Source of the DNA: Pycnococcus provasolii
Lineage: Eukaryota > Chlorophyta > Pseudoscourfieldiophyceae > Pseudoscourfieldiales > Pycnococcaceae
Direction: 5' to 3'
Length of the DNA stretch: 64,000 bases
Assembly: GCA_938743325.2 (NCBI GenBank)
Contig: OW568877.1
Location: 248,001 to 312,000, forward strand
Made by a program: the position numbers and the translations under genes. Below, in pieces: positions 30,215 through 37,603 of this stretch (position 1 is the first letter of the stretch; each line of letters starts with the position of its first letter). The notes beneath the pieces were generated by a model. That model was given only the letters and a program-made list of their open reading frames with translations. It was not told where the DNA came from and did no database searches.

Positions 30215-30475
30215 ATGCGCCCGCTCCTGCTCCTAATAGTTGTTGAGATCCTGCTGCTTCATGGTGCCGTCGTCTACGCGGCGAAGTGCAAAGATGGCGA
30301 ACCGTGCGAACAAGTAGGAAGCTCGTTATATCCCATATCATCAGCATCAGCTTCTTTGGGCGCCCGCGCTCGGAAATGTCACGCTCGCGCAGGCAGTGAG
30401 CGAGTGAGAGATTTGGATTGGGGGTTTGATTGTGGGATTGGAGCTCGCAGACCTGTGACGGCAAGGTTGACTTAA
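30215..30475 (+). pseudogene. Possible first exon or fragment of a secreted protein
   Basis: The ATG at 30215 opens a good signal peptide (RPLLLLIVVEILLLHGAVVYA) followed by AAKCKDGEPCEQ. After that a GTAGGA sequence could be a 5' splice site, and the rest of the frame looks non-coding. It is cut short by the 183-bp repeat starting at 30496. Too little remains to identify it. Confidence 0.3.
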
Positions 30476-30495
30476 GGTGTAGTGAACGGTTGGAA

Positions 30496-31380
30496 TGGCG
30501 GTTACAGTTAAGGGGAAAAGGTCCCGGTCCCGGGGAAGGGGAAAAAGGGGGGTGACAAGGACTAGGGGATCTAACTAAATCTCCCTCCACGTCATGCCCT
30601 TCCACGTCATGACCCCGGTAGGGGTTTGCACCGCCTTGGCGCCACGCCCCACGTCCCCAACTGGGGGTTTGCACCACACACCACCCCGTGGTGCGAAGGC
30701 GTGCGTGCACTGTAAACTGCCAACAAAATTTCGTTCCTCATTGCAGCACCAACTGCGAGAAGTACAGAACGGCTCCGACCGTCTGACTATTCAAAAGAAA
30801 GGCACGGCAGCTCCGACTGCCATGGCCAAAAAGATAAAACAGCAGCTCCGACTGCTGAATTCAAAAAGAAAACATGGCAGCTCCGACTGCCATGGCCAAA
30901 AAGATAAGTCAGCAGCTCCGACTGCTGAGGTCAAAAACAAAATTTGGCAGCACCAACTGCCGGAGTCAATGGCCGCCATTAGCGGTCCGAAAACGCTTTG
31001 GAGTCGGCGCGAGCGTTGAGGTCGTGCTGTTTCGCTTGGCAGTGTTAGCGTCCTCGCGAGCAACCTCACCACCCCACGACCGTAACGGTCGCTTAAGGTG
31101 TCGAATGGTACGGCCGTCCAAAGGTTTTGTCATCATATCCGCCGGGTTGTCCTTGCCCGGAATGTGGAATAACTGGTGGCGGTGTGCGCCAATGAGCTGG
31201 CGGTTACAGTTAAGGGGAAAAGGTCCCGGTCCCGGGGAAGGGGAAAAAGGGGGGTGACAAGGACTAGGGGATCTAACTAAATCTCCCTCCACGTCATGCC
31301 CTTCCACGTCATGACCCCGGTAGGGGTTTGCACCGCCTTGGCGCCACGCCCCACGTCCCCAACTGGGGGTTTGCACCACA
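30496..31380 (-). mobile_element. Ty1/copia-like LTR retroelement remnant, broken
   Basis: Two identical 183-bp direct repeats (30496-30678 and 31198-31380), each starting TG and ending CA like LTRs, bracket 519 bp whose minus strand still encodes the conserved tail of a copia-type RNase H. Nearly all of the internal region is missing, so the element is a broken fossil. The identity of its end repeats suggests a recent origin. The interior also carries short repeats with the hairpin-forming core CAGCTCCGACTGC (about 30790-30960). Confidence 0.65.
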
Positions 31381-31552
31381 AGACCCCCCCGAATCTATTT
31401 TGTTGCCCCTGGGTGGTGATGGTTTGCCTTGAGTGCCTTCCCCACCCAGAGTACGTCTTGAGTTGGGAAAGCGACAGACCCGACCAATCAGACCACGTCT
31501 TGGCTGTCACGCTGTGTTGGGGGATGGAATAATTGGGGGTTATTCAGTTCTA

Positions 31553-32010
31553 TGTTAAGGAATCACGTGATACCTCCTGAGGGATCACGTGATACCCGAA
31601 AGGGCTGAATCACGTGATACCTGGAAGGGATCACGTGACCCCTTGAAAGAAAGAGGGAGCTCGGAGAAGCCTCCCTCCCCCACCTTGTAAGGGAAGGTGG
31701 GTTCCGTGGTGGAAACAACCACGTACGGAGTTGATTATTGTTGTTAAGTGTTATCTCGTGTAACACTAGACGACCTTAAGTTACCTTTAAGTATATAACT
31801 CTCCGTGGTCCTCTCCCTCCACGTATTGGCCGGTGGTTTCCAACATGGAACCGGGTCGTGGCCGAGAAGGCCAAGTGGAACCACGGCTATCGCCGGAGGA
31901 CGCTGCGGAGGCTCGAAAGATCTTACATGCCCCGGAGGTTTCGACCGAGGTAAAAGACACCGTTCGCGAAATACTGGTGCAAGACCAAGAACGACGGCTT
32001 GGGCAGCTCA
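31553..32010. other. Possible further LTR-element debris with four TCACGTGA palindromes
   Basis: Four 8-bp palindromes TCACGTGA lie at 31563, 31585, 31610 and 31631. A plus-strand frame (31833-32036) of 67 codons runs into the right inverted-repeat arm and has no recognised domain. The arrangement could be the promoter-like end of another old LTR element, but no matching second repeat is seen in the window. Confidence 0.3.
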
Positions 32011-32270
32011 GGCACCCTGTGCGAGGAGGTTTTTGAGAAGTTGCACGCATGCGTGCTCAGGTTGATTTGCAGCTCCGTGTGTGCTCAAGCCGGGTAGGAA
32101 TGTTCGATGTAAGTACTTATCATACGATAAGTACTTAACGCTTGCATTAGTTGCATACAAACCCGGCCTGGTTTTGACCTTAAGTTTGACAACCAATTTT
32201 AGTTTAAAAAAAAAGAGAGCTTAATCAAGATTTTCGTAACCACTTTCCTTGTTCTCCGCGCGCAGCAAAA
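32011..32270 (-). repeat. Right arm of the long terminal inverted repeat
   Basis: Inverted copy of 27576-27858. Its outer end, CTCCGCGCGCAGC, runs straight into the A10 run (32267-32276) that is also the T-run following the permuted tRNA on the minus strand. The outermost 39 bp found on the left side are absent here. Confidence 0.8.
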
Positions 32271-32276
32271 AAAAAA
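32267..32276 (-). terminator. T10 run, probable RNA polymerase III terminator of the permuted tRNA
   Basis: On the minus strand ten T lie 7 bases after the last base of the tRNA 5' half (32284). RNA polymerase III stops at T4 or longer, so the transcript would end just past the 5' half, as expected for a permuted gene. Confidence 0.7.
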
Positions 32277-32283
32277 CTGTTGA

Positions 32284-32415
32284 TAACAGTCGCACGCTCT
32301 AGCCAACTGAGCTAAGGCTGACAGTAGTGTATGAGAATATTTCCTCAAGGTGTGAGAATATTTCCTCTTGAGAAAGAATCTCAGCCTGACGGGATCGAAC
32401 CGCCGACCTCGCGAT
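32284..32415 (-). tRNA. Circularly permuted tRNA-Asn(GUU)
   Basis: On the minus strand the 3' half comes first (32415 down to 32380: A38, anticodon-stem TCGCG, variable AGGTC, T-arm GGCGG-TTCGATC-CCGTC, acceptor AGGCTGA, discriminator G). A 58-base spacer follows (32379-32322), then the 5' half (32321 down to 32284: acceptor TCAGCCT, TA, D-arm GCTC-AGTTGGCTA-GAGC, G, stem TGCGA, loop CTGTTA). Joined at 37/38 the halves give a 74-nt cloverleaf: 7-bp acceptor with perfect pairing, 4-bp D stem, 5-bp anticodon stem closed by one G-U, loop CTGTTAA with anticodon GTT, and a T stem with one G-U. G73 fits tRNA-Asn. The B box lies upstream of the A box. CCA is not encoded. Permuted tRNAs mature through a circular intermediate cut by the splicing endonuclease. 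Confidence 0.9.
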
Positions 32416-32611
32416 AACCGGATTGTCGGGTAAATACATCGAATTCACGATGGATCGTCGTAGTGTCATGGTGACCGTGATAGTGTGACATGGATAATAA
32501 AGAAGAGCGTGCAGTCCCTGTCATGCATCCCTGGGATGGCGTCTGTGTGGCTCTCCCTCGCTCTTGCAGTATCTTCCTTCCTTCATTTCTATCTATCTTT
32601 TTGCGATCAAG

Positions 32612-33136
32612 ATGGTGCTGACGCTGCGAACAACAACAACCCGTGTGGCGTCGGCGGCAGCTCCACGACAACGCCACCATACCACTGCTCCTCGTCGAGC
32701 CACTACTCGTCGGCAGGCGAACACAGAGCCGCCGTCATCCTCTGTGGACCCGGCGACGATCGACGCGGATGCCGTGTACACGGGCGAGCCTGAAGTCGCC
32801 GCAAACGAAAGGCCGTCTGAGAAGTTTATGGTTCGCGACGGCAAGTTTCAGTGCACGAAGTGCAACTACGAGTACGACTCTTCGCGAGGTGATCCGGAGT
32901 ACCCCGTTTCAGCAGGCACGAACTTTGCAAACTTGCCTGATGACTGGACGTGTCCTACGTGTGGTTCCGCCAAGGCGCAGTTCAGCGTATCTCGCGAGGT
33001 GATTGCGGGTTTCGAGCAGAACCAGGGATACGGTTTTGGAACGAACAGCATGACAGGTGGTCAGAAGTCGTCGCTCATCTACGGCGCGCTGGCTTTCTTT
33101 TTCGCCTTGTTTCTTCTCGGGTACCTGCTCGACTAA
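32612..33136 (+). CDS. Membrane-anchored plastid rubredoxin
   Basis: 174 residues from the ATG at 32612. An Arg/Thr/Ser-rich N-terminus without acids (about 1-45) looks like a plastid transit peptide. The rubredoxin domain (about 70-125) has both Cys pairs, CTKCNYEYD and CPTCGSAKAQF, that hold one iron, and a single C-terminal membrane helix (IYGALAFFFALFLLGYLL) anchors it. This is the RubA/RBD1 architecture of cyanobacteria, algae and plants, where the protein is needed for photosystem assembly (photosystem I in cyanobacteria; photosystem II in green lineages). An upstream TTG in frame is not used. Confidence 0.92.
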   Translation: MVLTLRTTTTRVASAAAPRQRHHTTAPRRATTRRQANTEPPSSSVDPATIDADAVYTGEPEVAANERPSEKFMVRDGKFQCTKCNYEYDSSRGDPEYPVSAGTNFANLPDDWTCPTCGSAKAQFSVSREVIAGFEQNQGYGFGTNSMTGGQKSSLIYGALAFFFALFLLGYLLD

Positions 33137-33407
33137 GAAACCAAACGTGACCCTGGAGACACACATACATACTATGTGTATGGTGGACACGACGTACCAT
33201 GACGACACGGGTCCCATTCACACTACTACAGTATGAGTAACTTCTCTCTGAGCCTTCTCTTCTGAGAAACTACGATAAACCCGAACTACCCTACGATAAA
33301 TACAAGTATAAACAACCAACCAACCAATAACAACAACAGCAACAAACTCACATTCCGAAATCAGACGCCATAGAATCATAATATCACAACTTCAACGAAC
33401 CCTCTGT

Positions 33408-33443
33408 CCCTAACCCTAGTTGTAACCCTAACCCTAAACCCTA
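33408..33443 (+). promoter_or_regulatory. Telomere-like tract upstream of the RCC1-like gene
   Basis: CCCTAACCCTAG, then CTAGTTGTAACCCTAACCC and CTAAACCCTA, ending 65 bp before the ATG at 33508. The 28 bases at 33416-33443 recur exactly at 34615-34642 upstream of the next gene. Confidence 0.55.
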
Positions 33444-33507
33444 TTCGGGAGCCCTTTCTTTTTCTCCTCCAGAAGATGTTTTTTTCGGCTCGTCCATTCT
33501 CTGTCCC

Positions 33508-34464
33508 ATGTCAGCGGCGCCAGCGCCAGCGCCACGCCTCCAGGGAGAGTTGGCGTACGATGCGCTGCGCCTAGGATTTTTTCCGTGGCAGCGCGAACAA
33601 CGCCTCGCAAAGGAGCGTGAGCGAGCCAACATCGCGCGGTTTTCGTCGAGAATGATCGCTGCTGGTACTTTTAACTCGCTGGCTTTGCGACGCGACGGCG
33701 GCATCGCGTGCTGGGGATGGGAAGACGACGTCGACGGCGACTTCGTCGCGATCGCAGCGGGTGGCTTTCACTCGCTAGCGTTGCGAGGCGACGGAAGGAT
33801 CGCATGCTGGGGAAGCAACACCCAAGGCCAGGCGCCTCCCGACGGCGTCGACGGCGACTTCGTCGCAATCGCCGCGGGTGACGCTCACTCGCTTGCAGTT
33901 CGACGTGACGGCGGCTTCGCGTGCTGGGGAAACAACGACGAGGGCCAGGCGCCTCCCGACGGCGTCGACGGCGACTTCGTCGCAATCGCCGCGGGTGACT
34001 TTCACTCGCTTGCAGTTCGACGCGACGGCGGCGTCACGTGCTGGGGACTCAACCACCGCGGCCAGGCGCCTCCCGACGGCGTCGACGGCGAATTCGTCGC
34101 GGTCGCTGCTAGGGAATGGCGCTCGCTAGCGCTTCGAACTGACGGCACTATCGCGTGCTGGGGAGACAACATGCACGGCCAGGCGCCTCCCGCCGGCGTC
34201 GACGGCGACTTCGTCGCAATCGCCGCGGGTAGCCGTCACTCATTGGCGTTGCGACGCGACGGCAGCATCGCGTGCTGGGGACGCAACGTCGACGGCCAGG
34301 CGCCTCCCGACGGGGTCGACGGCGACTTCGTCGCAATCGCTGCGGGTCACAATCACTCGCTCGCGCTACGACGCGACGGCGGCATCACGTGCTTGGGACG
34401 CAACCTTGAAGGCCAGGCGCCTCCCGCCGGCGTTGCTGGTCCATTCAAGACGCAAGAGTTGTAA
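33508..34464 (+). CDS. RCC1-like beta-propeller repeat protein
   Basis: 318 residues. After a short N-terminal segment with a helical FPWQREQRLAKERE motif, seven repeats of about 38 residues follow the pattern AIAAG-x-x-HSLALR-x-DG-x-I-x-CWG-x-N-x-x-GQAPPDGVDGDFV, typical of RCC1/BLIP-II propellers. Seven units fit a closed seven-bladed propeller. The repeats are nearly identical in DNA too (114-bp period), indicating recent duplication or ongoing homogenisation. RCC1-type propellers bind proteins (Ran in RCC1 itself); no Ran-exchange signature is obvious and the partner is unknown. Confidence 0.85.
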   Translation: MSAAPAPAPRLQGELAYDALRLGFFPWQREQRLAKERERANIARFSSRMIAAGTFNSLALRRDGGIACWGWEDDVDGDFVAIAAGGFHSLALRGDGRIACWGSNTQGQAPPDGVDGDFVAIAAGDAHSLAVRRDGGFACWGNNDEGQAPPDGVDGDFVAIAAGDFHSLAVRRDGGVTCWGLNHRGQAPPDGVDGEFVAVAAREWRSLALRTDGTIACWGDNMHGQAPPAGVDGDFVAIAAGSRHSLALRRDGSIACWGRNVDGQAPPDGVDGDFVAIAAGHNHSLALRRDGGITCLGRNLEGQAPPAGVAGPFKTQEL

Positions 34465-34605
34465 CTGACACGACTAAGTACAAACAAATAACGAACACAA
34501 TACATGTTACAACTATTCAACGCGCGGGACGTTTGGCGACAGTCAGGCGCAACAACTAAGGACTAAGATATCACACACGAGATACCAACGAGCCCTACTT
34601 AAATA

Positions 34606-34645
34606 TAACCCTAGCTAGTTGTAACCCTAACCCTAAACCCTAACC
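34606..34645 (+). promoter_or_regulatory. Telomere-like tract upstream of the KH/WW gene
   Basis: Contains ATAACCCTAG and, at 34615-34642, the same 28 bases found upstream of the RCC1-like gene. It ends about 155 bp before the ATG at 34801. Confidence 0.55.
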
Positions 34646-34800
34646 TTGTTTCGTTGTGGTTCCTTCCCGCCGCACCCCCCCATCTGTGTCGTCACTAATT
34701 CCTTGTCCATTTTATTTTATTTTCATTTTTTATTTCTCACGCAGAGCAGAAGGAACGTTCAGTACCTGTGGCGTCTCGCTCTCACCAATAATATTGGTCA

Positions 34801-36117
34801 ATGTCGTCATCCATGTTCCCACCACCACCTCAGGCTCATCCATCTCTGCAGATGCAGATGCAGATGCACGTATCTGCAGATCCACGCATGTCCCATGGAC
34901 TCGGGGGTGGTGCCCAAGGTCCACCACAGTCACAGTTAGCAGCACAACCACCACCGGCACTCTTAGGTGCGCCTCTCATCCCACCCGGCTTCGAGCAGTT
35001 CACGCAATACCACGCGTTTTTGAAATCTGACGCGCCAGCCATCGCTCTGCAGCTCGACGGACACCGCGCAGGACGACTCATTGGAAAAGGTGGCGAGAAT
35101 ATCAAGGCGCTCATGGAAGTTTCCACGTGCGAAATCAAGGTGGGGAACCGCGATCAGGACAACCCAGCCGCACTCCGAGCAGTCACGGTACGCGCGACAA
35201 ACGCCACAACATACCAAGAAGCATACGCAAGACTTCAGCAAGGCATAAAAGCAATCTCGGAAAGTGCAGCGACGGAAACGATCGACGCGTCGAGGCAAGT
35301 CCGCCTCCCAGAGGAAGCAGCCAACCGCGTCTGCGGACCAAGTGGGCAGGGCACCTTTGCCATTGGCGCAAGAACGAACACGCAGGTGCACCTCGACCGC
35401 TCGCTAGGTGCACTCATCATCAGAGGACCCGCGCACGCGTGCATCGCCGCGTCTATCCTCGTGGACGACGTCGTCGCTGGCCGTGCGCCTACGCAGGCAC
35501 TGCCACCACCTCCCCCTCCAGGCGGCGGCGGCGGGCCACCACCAAGCTTGCCCCAACCAAACTTGGGCAACCTCGTCAACGCGAACGTGCTCGCCGCCGC
35601 GAACGCCATGGCAGCTGCTACCCCTCCAACCACCAACTTCCCACCACCTCCTGTCGGGGGCCCGCCGCCATCCACAAAAACACAACCCGCGGAGGTGCGC
35701 ATGTTGGATGCGCAGGGAATGGCTGGCCGCATCATCGGAAAGGGCGGGGAGACGATCAAGGCGATCCAGGAACGCACGGGTGCGAAAGTGCAGGTGCTCG
35801 AGGAGGGCACGAAGGTGCGCATCGCGGGAGACCCGGGGCAGGTGGATGCGGCGACGGCGGAGGTGGAGCAGGTGATTGAGGAGTCGAAAGAATACTTCGC
35901 GAACAAGGATGCGCGACGCGCCGCGGCTGGAAATGGCGGCGGCGGCAGCGTCGTCAGCAGCTTTGGCGGAGGAAACAATTTCCCACCTCCACCTCCACTC
36001 CCATCCTCAGACGGCCCACTTCCCGAAGGCTGGGAAATACACAAAGACGACGAAGGCAACGGGTATTATTTCAACGTTCTCGACGGTCGCAGCCAGTGGA
36101 CGCGCCCGACGGACTGA
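34801..36117 (+). CDS. KH-domain and WW-domain RNA-binding protein
   Basis: 438 residues. Three KH-type segments: KH1 (about 80-150) with the GRLIGKGGENIKAL loop, a degenerate KH2 (about 160-230) where the GxxG loop is GPSGQG, and KH3 (about 295-365) with GRIIGKGGETIKAI. Pro/Gly-rich linkers separate them. A C-terminal WW domain (about 403-436, LPEGWEIHKDDEGNGYYFNVLDGRSQWTRP) has both Trp and the aromatic pair. KH binds single-stranded RNA or DNA and WW binds proline motifs, as in splicing or transcription-coupled RNA proteins of the FUBP/SF1 sort; the combination here is unusual. ATG at 34801 follows the telomere-like promoter tract. Confidence 0.88.
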   Translation: MSSSMFPPPPQAHPSLQMQMQMHVSADPRMSHGLGGGAQGPPQSQLAAQPPPALLGAPLIPPGFEQFTQYHAFLKSDAPAIALQLDGHRAGRLIGKGGENIKALMEVSTCEIKVGNRDQDNPAALRAVTVRATNATTYQEAYARLQQGIKAISESAATETIDASRQVRLPEEAANRVCGPSGQGTFAIGARTNTQVHLDRSLGALIIRGPAHACIAASILVDDVVAGRAPTQALPPPPPPGGGGGPPPSLPQPNLGNLVNANVLAAANAMAAATPPTTNFPPPPVGGPPPSTKTQPAEVRMLDAQGMAGRIIGKGGETIKAIQERTGAKVQVLEEGTKVRIAGDPGQVDAATAEVEQVIEESKEYFANKDARRAAAGNGGGGSVVSSFGGGNNFPPPPPLPSSDGPLPEGWEIHKDDEGNGYYFNVLDGRSQWTRPTD

Positions 36118-36231
36118 CACCATCGCGACACCTATCGTAAATATGAACACCAAATATGAAAGTTCTTTTCTTTTTTCTTTTTTTGTTACGACCCGTTCCA
36201 CGTTCTATTCCCACACGCGTTCACCACGTGC

Positions 36232-36882
36232 TCACGCTCTGCGCGTTTGAAATCGGCTGTTGTACTCCGTGCCATCTGAGAATCGGTTGAAGCGTCCACT
36301 CTCCTTTGCCCAGTGGCTGTAGCTCTGCACCAGCTCCGGCTTCGGCTTCCTCGGCTTGAACGTGCTTGCAAATTCCGTCGGACTTGTGTCGGATGGCGGC
36401 CTGAAGGCTGACTTGGTGACGGACTCCCACTCCACCTTCACCGTCTCCGGGTTGACGACGTTGCGCGGCCCAGCCTTTGGCACTGGCACACTTCCTCCCA
36501 CCCCACTTCTCATTGCCGCACTCGCCGTCGTTTCGTACGCTGTCAAGATGCGCGGTCGTCGCGTCGCGTGGTGTCCTTTCGAGGCTGGGTGCGACCTGTC
36601 TTCGACCCAGTTGTCCTGAAGTGTGTGCTGCGTGAATGTCTTCTTCACACCACGCAGCGTGTTGGAACCCGGCCGATATGCGTGCAGCGCGAGCTTGAAT
36701 GACACGACGGACGCCGCGTCGTCGTCCAATTTCTTGCTAAACTTTTCCGTCGCGTTTTGAATATTCTTTTGTGTGTGTCCTCGCGTCAAGCGCCTTTGAG
36801 CTGAAGTCGAGGTCGTGGTGAGTGCCTCACTCTCCGCAGCAGGCGCAGCGGCAGCAGGTGGTGGTGGTTCTTCTTCCGACAT
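36232..36882 (-). CDS. Hypothetical basic protein
   Basis: 216 residues, ATG at 36882. Starts with an acidic/Pro/Ala-rich stretch, then a basic body with few hydrophobic segments: TLQDNWVEDRSH in the middle and YSHWAKESGRFNRFSDGTEYNSRF at the end. Small, soluble, Trp- and Arg-containing proteins like this are common among axonemal and microtubule-inner proteins, but I do not recognise a named family, so no function is claimed. Convergent with the KH/WW gene, 115 bp away. Confidence 0.6.
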   Translation of the reverse strand: MSEEEPPPPAAAAPAAESEALTTTSTSAQRRLTRGHTQKNIQNATEKFSKKLDDDAASVVSFKLALHAYRPGSNTLRGVKKTFTQHTLQDNWVEDRSHPASKGHHATRRPRILTAYETTASAAMRSGVGGSVPVPKAGPRNVVNPETVKVEWESVTKSAFRPPSDTSPTEFASTFKPRKPKPELVQSYSHWAKESGRFNRFSDGTEYNSRFQTRRA

Positions 36883-37603
36883 ATGTACTTCCTTAACAGC
36901 TACCTTAAGGTGATGAAGTGGAGAACGAAGTGAAGTGATGGACCTCTGTCAAAAAAGACCCAGTCTGCCAGTGAGGTGACCAGTCGACCTATTATGGATT
37001 CTGGAGGACCGACCGACCGACCAGCACAGTTTACCACGTACGTTGGGTGGCTTCTTCGCGTGATGGACTGCCTGCCTGATGGAGAAGGTTGTTTGATGGG
37101 AATTCTTGGAATTCCATCCCACCACCTAACTGATCGCACCCATGATGCGCGTGTCTGCGTGTCGGAACTCTTCCGAATACCACTACACTATCGAGACCTT
37201 CCGCCGAGACCTTCCACGGCCGAGTGCCTTCCACGGCCGAGTGACCACTGACCAGCGCCGCCGACGACCTGTTAACCTTAGGAAAGGTAAGAACTATTAT
37301 TACCACAGAAAAGGTCCGCGGGGGTTGGATCCCGAGGTTGGCGATCGAGCCAATCGATCGATCGATCAGGGATCCCTGTGCCTGTGGAGCGATCGATCGA
37401 TCGGGACACGTGAAAAAATAAAAGGAAAGTTGGATCGGCGTCCGGGTCCGGCATCGATTATTCACCTTGATTGATATCAGCTTGACCATGCATTGCTTGA
37501 CCTGGCAAGGGATAGTTGGTACATAACCGGTACCGGGTAGTCAACTCGCTCATCATCACACGTTTCTTCGTCTCTCCGGAGACATTATTCTGTGTGATAA
37601 GTG
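36883..37603. other. Intergenic region with short repeats
   Basis: 720 bases between divergent genes. Two tandem copies of CCTTCCACGGCCGAGTG lie at about 37209-37242, and ATCGATCGATCGATCAGGGATCCCTG and CGATCGATCGATCG words around 37350-37402 are partly self-complementary. No gene is seen. Confidence 0.4.

Larger units (their letters stand above)
27531..32270. mobile_element. 4.7-kb unit with long terminal inverted repeats, carrying a protease gene
   Basis: The left arm (27576-27858) and the right arm (32011-32270) are inverted copies of each other over about 260-280 bp at roughly 88% identity judged by eye; one gap of about 18 bp is in the right arm. The left side has an extra outer 39-bp segment (27532-27570) that is itself an inverted copy of 27676-27714. 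Between the arms lie trypsin-like protease copy 2, Ty1/copia debris and unassigned sequence; no transposase frame is seen, so it is either a non-autonomous DNA transposon or foldback element, or two opposed copies of a smaller element that bracket this DNA. Confidence 0.6.

Noticed and set aside
32284-32415. Two separate broken tRNAs instead of one permuted gene
   Set aside because: The halves complement each other exactly, including acceptor pairing and position 37/38, and no missing partner halves are found next to either.
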